DNA of 64,000 nucleotides from Ruegeria halocynthiae (GTDB taxonomy: Bacteria; Pseudomonadota; Alphaproteobacteria; Rhodobacterales; Rhodobacteraceae): contig NZ_JQEZ01000001.1 in assembly GCF_000743705.1 (NCBI RefSeq), positions 302,070 through 366,069 on the forward strand, in the 5' to 3' direction. The notes beneath the pieces are model-generated. The model saw nothing but the letters and a program-made list of their open reading frames with translations. It made no database searches and had not been told where the DNA came from. Positions 35,952 to 43,849 of this stretch are shown here, piece by piece; positions within the stretch are counted from its first letter, which is position 1, and each line of letters opens with the position of its first letter. The translations under genes were made by a program, and so were the position numbers.

Positions 35952-36728
35952 ATGCAGCTTACGCATTCATATGATGGCACAGGACACGTCGACTTTGTCG
36001 GCGCGGGTCCGGGCGATCCGGAATTGCTGACGCTCAAGGCGCTGAAAGCGTTCGAGCGCGCGGATGTCGTGCTGCATGACCGCCTGATCAGCGCCGAGGT
36101 TCTGGAGCTGGCTGGCAAGACCGCTGTTCTGGTCGATGTCGGCAAGGCCGGGTTCGGCCCGTCGTGGAAACAGGAAGATATCGACGCCCTGCTGGTTCAG
36201 CACGCCCTGAACGGTCAACGCGTCGTGCGCCTGAAATCGGGCGATCCCACTGTGTTCGGACGGCTGGACGAAGAGATCGAGGCCGTCGAAGCCACAGGCA
36301 TCCCGTGGCGGATCGTGCCTGGCATCACCGCCGCCTCAGCTGCTGTTGCGGGAATTGGCCAAAGCCTGACGCGACGCGGGCGCAATTCTTCGGTTCGCAT
36401 TCTGACCGGGCACGACATGAAAGGCTTTGCCGATCACGACTGGAACGCGCTGGCCCGCGCCGGATCAATCGCGGCAATCTATATGGGCAAGAAATCCGCC
36501 CGTTTCATTCAGGGTCGCCTGATCATGCATGGTGCCGACCGGGATACGCCGGTGACGCTGGTGGAAAACGCCTCGCGCCCGGATCAGCGTGTTCTGGCCA
36601 CCACGCTGGACCAGCTGCCCGCTGACCTGACCGCCGCCGATATGGACGGCCCCACCCTGACTTTCTATGGCCTCGCCCCGCGCCAAGCGGCCACGGCCCT
36701 GACCGATTTCAAGAAGGAGCACGCCTGA
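35952..36728 (+). CDS. cobA: Uroporphyrinogen-III C-methyltransferase (SUMT)
   Basis: A 258-residue SAM-dependent enzyme making precorrin-2 for siroheme, the sulfite reductase cofactor. The SUMT signature VGAGPGDPELLT is at residues 16-27, and LKSGDPTVFGRLDEE and TLVENASRPDQRV follow. Unlike CysG of E. coli there is no N-terminal dehydrogenase/ferrochelatase half, so another protein must finish siroheme. It is the first gene of the cys operon; the next gene overlaps it (ATGA). Confidence 0.94.
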   Translation: MQLTHSYDGTGHVDFVGAGPGDPELLTLKALKAFERADVVLHDRLISAEVLELAGKTAVLVDVGKAGFGPSWKQEDIDALLVQHALNGQRVVRLKSGDPTVFGRLDEEIEAVEATGIPWRIVPGITAASAAVAGIGQSLTRRGRNSSVRILTGHDMKGFADHDWNALARAGSIAAIYMGKKSARFIQGRLIMHGADRDTPVTLVENASRPDQRVLATTLDQLPADLTAADMDGPTLTFYGLAPRQAATALTDFKKEHA

Positions 36729-37042
36729 TGGCCCGCGCTTTTACCCCCAAAGTGGTGACCGCCAACGACCTGTTGGAAGGTGACGTTATCTATCTGACCG
36801 AAGACGACCGCTGGTCGCGTGAATTGTCCGAGGCCGAGTTGATCACCGACGAAGCCCACGCGCAGGTTCGCCTGCTGGATGCCGCACGTCAGGCCAGCAA
36901 AATCGTCGGTGCCTATCTGGCCGACGCCGTGGCCGGTAATAACGGTCCTGAACCCACCCATTTCCGGGAAGATTTCCGCCGCGCTGGCCCGTCCAACTAT
37001 GCCCACGGCAAACAGGAAACTTCCCCGCAGCCCCGGACCTGA
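36728..37042 (+). CDS. DUF2849 protein of the sulfite assimilation operon
   Basis: A 104-residue soluble protein beginning ARAFTPKVVTANDLLEGDVIYL and ending FREDFRRAGPSNYAHGKQ, the two conserved blocks of DUF2849. The family is regularly found next to sulfite reductase genes in Rhodobacteraceae (from memory). The biochemical role is unknown; an accessory role in siroheme or sulfite reduction is an inference. It overlaps the SUMT stop by 1 bp. Confidence 0.88.
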   Translation: MARAFTPKVVTANDLLEGDVIYLTEDDRWSRELSEAELITDEAHAQVRLLDAARQASKIVGAYLADAVAGNNGPEPTHFREDFRRAGPSNYAHGKQETSPQPRT

Positions 37043-37110
37043 CCTCTGGCCCGTCTCTCTCCCCTTTTCAAGGCCCCTAGGTTCGGGGCTGCAACTAAGG
37101 ACAGCTAATC

Positions 37111-38775
37111 ATGTATCGCTACTCCGAGTTCGACACAGCATTTTTGGCAGAACGCAACGCGCAGTTCCGCGCCCAGGTCGAGCGCCGCATTGACGGCTCG
37201 CTGACTGAAGATGAATTCAAGCCCCTGCGCCTGATGAACGGCCTGTATCTGCAGCTGCACGCCTATATGCTGCGGGTCGCCATCCCTTATGGCACGCTGT
37301 CTAGCGCGCAGATGCGCCAGCTGGCCCTGCTGGCCGAAAAGTGGGACAAGGGCTATGGCCATTTCACCACGCGTCAGAACATCCAGTACAACTGGCCGAA
37401 ACTGAACGACGTGCCGGATATGCTGGACGCGCTGGCCGAGGTTGGCATGCACGCCATCCAGACCAGCGGCAACACCATCCGCAACGTGACTGCCGACCAT
37501 TTCGCCGGTGCCGCCGCCGATGAGGTCGCCGATCCGCGCCCCTATGCCGAACTGCTGCGCCAGTGGTCGACCGACCACCCGGAATTCCAGTTCATGCCGC
37601 GCAAGTTCAAGATCGCCATCACCGGCGCGGAAAACGACCGCGCCGTGATCAAGGCGCATGACATCGGCCTTCAACTGGTCGAGCGTGACAGCGTTCTGGG
37701 AGCCCGCGTGATCGTGGGTGGTGGCCTGGGCCGTACACCGATGATCGGCAAGGAACTGTCCGAGTTTGTCGCCTTTGACGACCTGCTGGCGTACCTTGAG
37801 GCCACCGTTTCCGTGTGGAACCAGATCGGCCGCCGCGACAACAAATACAAAGCACGCATTAAGATCACCGTGCACGAGCATGGCATCGACGCCATCCGCG
37901 CCAAGGTTAACGAGCGTTTTCTGAAAGTCCGCCCGCAGTTCAAGGGCGCTGACATGAACCTGTTGGAAGAGATCAAGGGCCACTTTGCCCCGCCCGCCTT
38001 CCGCGACGGCTCGGTCGCGTCGTTCGAAAGCGCATACACCAACGATCCGGTTTTCCGGTCGTGGGTCGATACCAACATCGCACCACACAAGAACGCGGAC
38101 CACGCGATTGTTACGATCTCGATCAAGAAACATGGTGCAACGCCCGGTGATGCAACCGCTGAACAGATGCGCGTGATGGCCGATCTGGCCCAAGAGTTCG
38201 CCTATGACGAGCTGCGCATCAGCCATGAGCAAAACGTGATCCTGCCGCATGTCCACAAATCGGACCTGCCCGCGATCCACGCCAAGCTGAAGGAACACGA
38301 ACTGGCCACCGCCAATATCGGCCTGATCAGCGACATCATCGCCTGCCCCGGCATGGACTACTGCGCGCTGGCCACGGCCCGCTCGATCCCGGTTGCACAG
38401 GAAATCGCAACCCGGTTCGAAGACCTGAAGCTGGAGCACGATATCGGTCACCTGAAAATCAAGATTTCGGGCTGCATCAACGCGTGCGGTCACCACCATG
38501 TGGGCCATATCGGCATTCTGGGTCTGGATCGTGCAGGCGTCGAAAACTACCAGATCACTCTGGGCGGTGACGGCACTGAGACGGCCGCCATTGGCGACCG
38601 GACCGGACCGGGCTTTGCCTATGACGAAATCGTGCCTGCCGTGGAACGTATCGTGGATACATATCTGGAACAGCGTGACAACGCCGAGGAAACCTTTTTG
38701 GAAACCTACCGCCGTGTCGGCATGGCCCCATTCAAGGCAGCGTTGTACCCCGAGGCGCAGGCCAATGCCGCTTGA
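37111..38775 (+). CDS. cysI: Sulfite reductase (siroheme/4Fe-4S subunit)
   Basis: A 554-residue nitrite/sulfite reductase-family protein reducing sulfite to sulfide. The cluster-siroheme cysteines are Cys412 and Cys418 (ACPGMDYC) and Cys455 and Cys459 (SGCINACGHHH). Two ferredoxin-like half-domains repeat (HFTTRQNIQYNWPKL and RISHEQNVILPHVH). No CysJ flavoprotein is encoded nearby. The ferredoxin-NADP reductase at the end of the operon may supply electrons through a ferredoxin. cysH starts inside its last codons. Confidence 0.95.
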   Translation: MYRYSEFDTAFLAERNAQFRAQVERRIDGSLTEDEFKPLRLMNGLYLQLHAYMLRVAIPYGTLSSAQMRQLALLAEKWDKGYGHFTTRQNIQYNWPKLNDVPDMLDALAEVGMHAIQTSGNTIRNVTADHFAGAAADEVADPRPYAELLRQWSTDHPEFQFMPRKFKIAITGAENDRAVIKAHDIGLQLVERDSVLGARVIVGGGLGRTPMIGKELSEFVAFDDLLAYLEATVSVWNQIGRRDNKYKARIKITVHEHGIDAIRAKVNERFLKVRPQFKGADMNLLEEIKGHFAPPAFRDGSVASFESAYTNDPVFRSWVDTNIAPHKNADHAIVTISIKKHGATPGDATAEQMRVMADLAQEFAYDELRISHEQNVILPHVHKSDLPAIHAKLKEHELATANIGLISDIIACPGMDYCALATARSIPVAQEIATRFEDLKLEHDIGHLKIKISGCINACGHHHVGHIGILGLDRAGVENYQITLGGDGTETAAIGDRTGPGFAYDEIVPAVERIVDTYLEQRDNAEETFLETYRRVGMAPFKAALYPEAQANAA

Positions 38776-39526
38776 TCTGATCCAGACCGAACTGGGAAAG
38801 GACCGCAGCGCACTGACCGAAAAGGTCGAGGCGCTGAACGCCCGGTTCCGCCACCACAGCGCGCATGACGTGATGCATGGCGCGATTGAAGAGATCGACG
38901 AGCTTGCCCTCGTCTCAAGCTTTGGGGCGGAATCGGTTGTGTTGCTGCACATGGTCGCCGTGGTCAACAAGGCCACGCCGGTGTTGTTTATCGACACTCA
39001 GATGCTGTTCACCGAAACGCTGGAATACCAGCATGAGGTCAGCGAGCGTCTGGGCCTGACGAATGTCCGCATCATCCGCGCGGATGAAGATGATGTGCGA
39101 CGCGACGACCCCTATGGCGCGCTGCATCTGCGGGATACCGATGCGTGCTGCAACCTGCGTAAGACGTTTCCTTTGCAGCAGGCATTGTCGGGCTATTGCG
39201 GCTGGATCAGCGGGCGCAAACGCTTTCAGGCGGGCACCCGCGCTGCGCTCGATTTCTTTGAGGTCGAAGACGGCACAGGTCGCATAAAGGTCAATCCGCT
39301 TGCCCATTGGGCACCCGAGGATGTCCGCGCCTATATGGACGAAAACCGCCTGCCCCGGCATCCGCTGGTGGCCAAAGGATACCCTTCGATCGGCTGTGCG
39401 CCCTGCACCTCGCCGGTCAAAGAGGGCGAAGACCCCCGCGCCGGACGCTGGCGCGACCAGAACAAGGAAGAATGCGGCATCCATTTTGTCGATGGCAAAA
39501 TGGTGCGCGCCGGAGAGAAAACATGA
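38765..39526 (+). CDS. cysH: Assimilatory adenylyl-sulfate (APS) reductase
   Basis: A 253-residue thioredoxin-dependent sulfonucleotide reductase releasing sulfite from APS. Cys128-Cys129 (TDACCNLRK) and Cys211/Cys214 (GCAPCTSPV) are the four ligands of the 4Fe-4S cluster that mark APS rather than PAPS specificity. The catalytic Cys237 is in EECGIHF. The start at 38765 overlaps cysI by 11 bp, with GAGG upstream. The stop overlaps the next start (ATGA). Confidence 0.95.
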   Translation: MPLDLIQTELGKDRSALTEKVEALNARFRHHSAHDVMHGAIEEIDELALVSSFGAESVVLLHMVAVVNKATPVLFIDTQMLFTETLEYQHEVSERLGLTNVRIIRADEDDVRRDDPYGALHLRDTDACCNLRKTFPLQQALSGYCGWISGRKRFQAGTRAALDFFEVEDGTGRIKVNPLAHWAPEDVRAYMDENRLPRHPLVAKGYPSIGCAPCTSPVKEGEDPRAGRWRDQNKEECGIHFVDGKMVRAGEKT

Positions 39527-39930
39527 ACGTAATCGTATCGGATACGGGGTTTGCCCCCGATGACTGGACCGACGGCTTTGTCACTCTGGAAGACGCCGCC
39601 AATGACGTAGTCGCGCTGGACGTGGCGTCGGACACTGACCCGGATGAACTGATTGAACGCCTCGGCAATGCACAGATGGTGCGCGTGGATTTCCCGTCGT
39701 CAGCGGATGGGCGCGGCTTTACCATTGCGCGCGTCCTGCGCCTGAAAGGTTTTACTGGCCGCTTGCGTGCCAAGGGTCACATTCTGGCCGACCAATACGC
39801 CATGGCCCGCCGCAGCGGCTTTGACGAGGTCGAGATCGAAGACGCATTGGCAACCCGTCAGCCCGAAGATCAGTGGTTGGCCCGCGCCAACTGGAAAGAC
39901 AACAACTATCAGGCCCGCCTGCGCGGCTGA
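39523..39930 (+). CDS. DUF934 protein of the sulfite assimilation operon
   Basis: A 135-residue protein with the DUF934 core: RVDFPSSADGRGFTIARVLR, GRLRAKGHILADQYAMARR and FDEVEIEDALATRQPEDQW. The family is consistently linked to assimilatory sulfite or APS reductases, and an accessory electron-transfer or assembly role has been suggested but not proven. It overlaps cysH by 4 bp. Confidence 0.92.
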   Translation: MNVIVSDTGFAPDDWTDGFVTLEDAANDVVALDVASDTDPDELIERLGNAQMVRVDFPSSADGRGFTIARVLRLKGFTGRLRAKGHILADQYAMARRSGFDEVEIEDALATRQPEDQWLARANWKDNNYQARLRG

Positions 39931-40037
39931 TACCGCCATCGCCAGCTGGTTGGGAAACGGGGGCAATCTGTCCCCTTTTCCTGCCTTGCAACAACGTTTA
40001 AACGGAGACGCCGGTCGCATCGACCGACAGTGAAACC

Positions 40038-40871
40038 ATGACAGAGATGAAGCCCGTGACCGAAGCAACTGCCGTTAAGGCCCCCGTCCTGCCGGACGCC
40101 CAGACCGTCACCGAAGTGAAACATTGGACCGACAGCCTGTTTTCGTTCAAAGTGTCACGCCCTGCGTCCCTGCGCTTTCGCTCGGGCGAGTTCGTGATGA
40201 TCGGTTTGCTGGGCGACAACGGCAAACCGCTGCTGCGCGCCTATTCCATCGCCTCACCGTCCTGGGACGAAGAGCTGGAGTTCTATTCGATCAAGGTGCA
40301 GGACGGCCCGCTGACCTCGAAACTTCAACACATCAAGGCTGGCGATCAGATCATCCTGCGGCCCAAGCCCGTTGGTACGCTGGTGCATGACGCGCTGCTG
40401 CCCGGTAAGCGCCTGTGGTTCTTTGCCACCGGCACCGGCTTTGCCCCGTTCGCCTCGCTGCTGCGCGAGCCGCAGACCTATGAGGATTATGACGAAATCA
40501 TCATCACCCATACCTGCCGCGAAGTGGACGAGCTGGAGTATGGCCGTCACCTGATCGAAGACATCCGCCAGGACGAAATGCTGGCCGAGTTGATGGGCGA
40601 AGGTTTTGCGGATAAAATCCGTTACTACCCGACCACCACCCGGGAAAAGAGCCCCAAGATGGGCCGCATCACCGAGTTGCTGAAAGACGGCACCGTCTTT
40701 GCCGATTTGGGAATCGACGGCGGCATCAAACCCGATACCGACCGGGCGATGGTTTGTGGTTCGCTGGCGTTCAACCTGGACATCAAGGAGATTCTGGAAG
40801 GGTTCGACCTGCGCGAAGGTGCCAATTCCGAGCCCAAGGAATTTGTGATCGAAAAGGCCTTTGTGGGCTGA
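40038..40871 (+). CDS. Ferredoxin-NADP reductase
   Basis: A 277-residue FAD protein of the Fpr type. The FAD-binding RAYSIASPS is near residue 75, the NADP region is ATGTGFAPFASLLREP, and the C-terminal half carries MVCGSLAFNLDIKEIL. It would pass electrons between NADPH and ferredoxin; here it probably feeds CysI. It follows the DUF934 gene by 107 bp, a gap with only a weak GGGG/CCCC hairpin. Confidence 0.93.
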   Translation: MTEMKPVTEATAVKAPVLPDAQTVTEVKHWTDSLFSFKVSRPASLRFRSGEFVMIGLLGDNGKPLLRAYSIASPSWDEELEFYSIKVQDGPLTSKLQHIKAGDQIILRPKPVGTLVHDALLPGKRLWFFATGTGFAPFASLLREPQTYEDYDEIIITHTCREVDELEYGRHLIEDIRQDEMLAELMGEGFADKIRYYPTTTREKSPKMGRITELLKDGTVFADLGIDGGIKPDTDRAMVCGSLAFNLDIKEILEGFDLREGANSEPKEFVIEKAFVG

Positions 40872-40878
40872 TCTGACT

Positions 40879-40910
40879 GCGCCGGTCACCGGAATGATCG
40901 TGACCGGCGC
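40879..40910 (+). terminator. Long hairpin after the ferredoxin-NADP reductase gene
   Basis: GCGCCGGTCA and TGACCGGCGC form a perfect 10-bp stem with a 12-nt loop, 8 bp after the stop. There is no T-run, so it could be a Rho-dependent end or mRNA stabiliser. Confidence 0.5.
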
Positions 40911-41030
40911 GCATACTTGTTCTGAAACATGTGAATTTCAGTGGTTTCGGCGCGGTTGGCGCTTGAAACAACTGACGTGGCAGTCTAAATTCCGGGCTTG
41001 AAATTCGGCAATCATCAAAGGAATGAACCC

Positions 41031-41579
41031 ATAGCTCGCAGACCTCACAACGCGCCGCCGCAAAGAGACACCGGACCGCGCGTCAATGACAAGATCCGTG
41101 CCCCCGAAATTCGCCTGATCGGCGCCGAAGGTGAAAATGTCGGGGTGGTTCATCCCGCTAAAGCCATGCAACTTGCTGCTGATGCCGGCCTTGATCTGGT
41201 CGAGATTTCGCCCAACGCGAACCCACCAGTCTGCAAGATTATGGATTTTGGCAAATTCAAGTACGAGACGCAGAAACGCGAAGCCGAAGCGCGTAAAAAG
41301 CAGAAGATCATCGAAGTAAAGGAGGTCAAGTTCCGGCCCAACACCGACACGCATGACTATGATGTCAAAATGCGCAACGTGTTCAAGTTTCTGGAAAACG
41401 GCGACAAGGTCAAAGTGACCCTGCGTTTCCGTGGCCGTGAAATGGCGCACCAGAATCTGGGTCGCGAATTGCTGGAGCGTGTGGCCGTCGACACCAAGGA
41501 AATCGGCAAGGTCGAAAACATGCCCAAGATGGAAGGCCGTCAGATGATCATGATGATCGGCCCCCTTCCGCAAAAGTAA
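41031..41579 (+). CDS. infC: Translation initiation factor IF-3, with ATA start
   Basis: A 182-residue IF-3 that monitors start-codon selection on the 30S subunit. It has the N-terminal domain ([20 protein letters not shown]), a Lys/Glu-rich linker ([11 protein letters not shown]) and the C-terminal domain ([12 protein letters not shown]). The natural N-terminus [14 protein letters not shown] begins right after an ATA codon, with AAAGGA 8 nt upstream. No ATG or GTG occurs in frame there; the in-frame TTG at 40998 lacks a ribosome binding site. Rare starts are known to let IF-3 repress its own translation. rpmI and rplT do not follow. Confidence 0.93.
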   Translation: MARRPHNAPPQRDTGPRVNDKIRAPEIRLIGAEGENVGVVHPAKAMQLAADAGLDLVEISPNANPPVCKIMDFGKFKYETQKREAEARKKQKIIEVKEVKFRPNTDTHDYDVKMRNVFKFLENGDKVKVTLRFRGREMAHQNLGRELLERVAVDTKEIGKVENMPKMEGRQMIMMIGPLPQK

Positions 41580-41603
41580 GTTTGTCTTCTACGCAAGACG
41601 ATT

Positions 41604-41636
41604 AAGCCCCCTCAACCCGAGGGGGCTTTTGTTTTG
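41604..41636 (+). terminator. Intrinsic terminator of infC
   Basis: GCCCCCTC-AACCC-GAGGGGGC is a perfect 8-bp stem (10 bp counting flanking A-T pairs), followed by TTTTGTTTT. Confidence 0.93.
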
Positions 41637-41657
41637 CCCGAGGGGGCTTTTGTTTTG
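41616..41657 (+). repeat. Perfect 21-bp tandem duplication of the terminator's 3' half
   Basis: CCCGAGGGGG-CTTTTGTTTTG occurs twice without a gap (41616-41636 and 41637-41657). The second copy repeats the 3' stem arm and T-tract, so the single 5' arm could pair with either copy. Confidence 0.9.
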
Positions 41658-41668
41658 CGCGGGCCTTT

Positions 41669-42985
41669 TTAAATTACCGCCGCCAGTGCCTTGCTTAGTT
41701 TTCCAATCAATTCTTCAATCTGATGCTCTTCGATGATGAAGGGCGGTGCCAAAAGGATGTGATCCCCAAGCCGCCCGTCGCGGGTGCCGGACATTGGGTA
41801 ACAGATCAACCCTTCGGCCATCGCGGCCTTTTTAATCTGACCGGCAATCCCCGCGCCTGGGTCAAATGGCACCTTCCGATCCCGATCGGAGACCAACTCG
41901 ACCCCGCGAAACAGCCCCCGGCCGCGTATATCGCCCACATTGGGATGTTGCCCGAATTCCGCCTGTAGCGCTTGCTGCAGCTTTTCCCCCATCAAACCCG
42001 CCTGCGCAGGCAATTCCCGATCCGTCAATTCCTGCACAACCGCCAATGCCGCCGCCGTGGCAACCGGATGCCCGATATAGGTATGCCCGTGCTGAAAGAA
42101 CCCCGAGCCATCGCGGATGGCGTCAAAAATCCGGCTGGAACAAAGCATCGCGCCAATCGGTTGATACCCGGCCCCCAACCCCTTGGCGATACACAGGATA
42201 TCTGGCGCCACCCCATCATGGTCGCAGGCAAACAGATGCCCGGTGCGCCCCATGCCGCACATCACCTCGTCCAGTATCAGCAGCACACCATATTGATCGC
42301 AGATGTCGCGGATACGTTTGAAATACCCCTCGACCGCGGGCACTGCCCCCAAAGTCGCGCCAACAACCGGCTCAGCGATAAAAGCCATGACCGTCTCGGG
42401 GCCCAGCCGCAGGATTTCAGCCTCCAACTCATTGGCGACGCGCTGACCGTAGTCCTGACTGCTCTCACCTTCGGGCTTTTCCGCATATTCATAGCAGGGC
42501 GCAATATGGGTCATCTCGATCAGCATCGGCGCAAACTGCGCCCGCCGCCACGCATTCCCACCTGCGGACAATGCGCCCAAAGTGTTGCCGTGGTAGCTCT
42601 GCCGCCGCGCAATCACACGCCGTCGGTCGGGTTGGCCGATTTCCAGATAATATTGCCGGGCCAGCTTGATCGCCGCCTCGGTCGCTTCGGACCCGCCCGA
42701 AACAAAATACACCCGGTCCAGATCACCGGGCGCATTTTCAATCAGCAGGTCCGCCAAAGCCTCGGCCGGTTCCGAGGTCATGAACCCCGTATGCGCAAAA
42801 GCGATCTGTTCAACCTGATCCTGCACAGCCCGGATGACGGCCGGGTTGGAATGACCAAGGCACGAGACGGCGGCATCGCCGCAATCCAAATAGCGCTTTC
42901 CCTGCGCGTCAATCAGGTAACACCCGTCCCCGCCTGCCGCCACAGGCAGGTCAGCTTTGGTATGACGCGGAAATACGTGACTCAT
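41669..42985 (-). CDS. Class III (omega-type) PLP aminotransferase
   Basis: A 438-residue fold-type I aminotransferase. The cofactor region reads FVSGGSEATEAAIKLA, the PLP Asp is in LLILDEVMCGMGRTG, and the Schiff-base Lys is in LCIAKGLGAGYQPIGAM. The C-terminal Arg region is SGTRDGRLGDHILLAPPF. I chose the ATG at 42985 (MSHVFPRHTKADLP), which overlaps the BKACE stop (ATGA), so the two are co-translated. The amino donor and acceptor are unknown; the partner suggests a beta-keto acid product. Confidence 0.92.
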   Translation of the reverse strand: MSHVFPRHTKADLPVAAGGDGCYLIDAQGKRYLDCGDAAVSCLGHSNPAVIRAVQDQVEQIAFAHTGFMTSEPAEALADLLIENAPGDLDRVYFVSGGSEATEAAIKLARQYYLEIGQPDRRRVIARRQSYHGNTLGALSAGGNAWRRAQFAPMLIEMTHIAPCYEYAEKPEGESSQDYGQRVANELEAEILRLGPETVMAFIAEPVVGATLGAVPAVEGYFKRIRDICDQYGVLLILDEVMCGMGRTGHLFACDHDGVAPDILCIAKGLGAGYQPIGAMLCSSRIFDAIRDGSGFFQHGHTYIGHPVATAAALAVVQELTDRELPAQAGLMGEKLQQALQAEFGQHPNVGDIRGRGLFRGVELVSDRDRKVPFDPGAGIAGQIKKAAMAEGLICYPMSGTRDGRLGDHILLAPPFIIEEHQIEELIGKLSKALAAVI

Positions 42986-43761
42986 TTCAATACCCTTTCC
43001 AACGAAGCAATCAGCGCCGATACCGACGCCGCATTGCTGTCCCAAGCGTTTCCGTTTCTATCCGTCAAACTGTTCTCAAACCCGACCCGAACATCCCCGC
43101 CGCGCCGGGCGGCCTGTTCCAGACAGGCGTGTTCCTGCGTCCCAAACGCGCAAACCATCCACCGCGACGCGTCGGCGGGGAATTGATCCATGTCTTGCGG
43201 ATTGGATTCCTGACCCGTTGCATAGCGGCCCAACACCAACAAGCGATCCGTCTGTTCCTTGCGGACAATCCCGACCTCGTACCAACGTGCCAACAGCGCG
43301 GCATCATCCGCATCATACAAAATATGCTGAACCCTGGTTCCCTGATCGGCACACAGGCCATAAATCTGTCCCGCCAATTCAGGGCTACGCGCAACCTCAC
43401 GCACCGAGATTGAGGCCCACTCCGGGCGTACATTCTGTACACAGGCGATCTGCGCAGGAACATCGAACACGCCCGCTGCTTCGGTTGTGATCTGAATATC
43501 CATGTCTGGCACAACCTGCCGCAGCTCGGCCATCGCCTCCTGATAAAGACCCGCATCCAAAGAATGCTGCCCATTGCCGTCGCGAACGTGCAGGTGAATT
43601 CCCCCGGCACCCGCTTTGAAACAGACCCGCGCAGTTTCCACAATCTGACCGATGGAGACCGGAATCTCTGAATGGTCGGCCCGACCCCGCCGCGCGCCAT
43701 TCGGCGCCACCAAAACATAAGGGGATTGGGCGGTTACGCGTTGCGTCAAAGTTCCTGACAT
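42982..43761 (-). CDS. BKACE (DUF849) beta-keto acid cleavage enzyme
   Basis: A 259-residue TIM-barrel protein of the beta-keto acid cleavage family. The zinc-binding HLHVRD is near residue 57, ITTEAAGVFDV and VRVGFENSLTD are further family blocks, and the C-terminal stretch ends normally. Family members condense a beta-keto acid with acetyl-CoA to give acetoacetate and an acyl-CoA. Known substrates range from 3-keto-5-aminohexanoate to dehydrocarnitine; the one here is not determined. It is first in its operon, divergent from an RpiR regulator. Confidence 0.9.
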   Translation of the reverse strand: MSGTLTQRVTAQSPYVLVAPNGARRGRADHSEIPVSIGQIVETARVCFKAGAGGIHLHVRDGNGQHSLDAGLYQEAMAELRQVVPDMDIQITTEAAGVFDVPAQIACVQNVRPEWASISVREVARSPELAGQIYGLCADQGTRVQHILYDADDAALLARWYEVGIVRKEQTDRLLVLGRYATGQESNPQDMDQFPADASRWMVCAFGTQEHACLEQAARRGGDVRVGFENSLTDRNGNAWDSNAASVSALIASLERVLK

Positions 43762-43816
43762 CGGCTTACCTCTGGAATGCCTTTCTCATCTAATTCAGGT
43801 GGTGTTGTTTTTTAGT

Positions 43817-43832
43817 TGTTATTTTCATAACA
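43817..43832. promoter_or_regulatory. Perfect dyad between the BKACE and rpiR genes (candidate RpiR operator)
   Basis: TGTTAT-TTTC-ATAACA is a perfect 6-bp inverted repeat with a 4-bp spacer. It lies 17 bp before the RpiR start and 55 bp before the BKACE start, in an 88-bp AT-rich divergent region. Confidence 0.55.
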
Positions 43833-43849
43833 TTTGTTTTTCTTCCGGT

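Noticed and set aside
37105-38997. A 630-codon minus-strand open frame
   Set aside because: It is exactly antisense to cysI and part of cysH, whose motifs are unmistakable. High GC at third positions creates such long shadow frames.
41972-43186. A 404-codon plus-strand frame
   Set aside because: Antisense to the aminotransferase and BKACE genes, both of which carry catalytic motifs.
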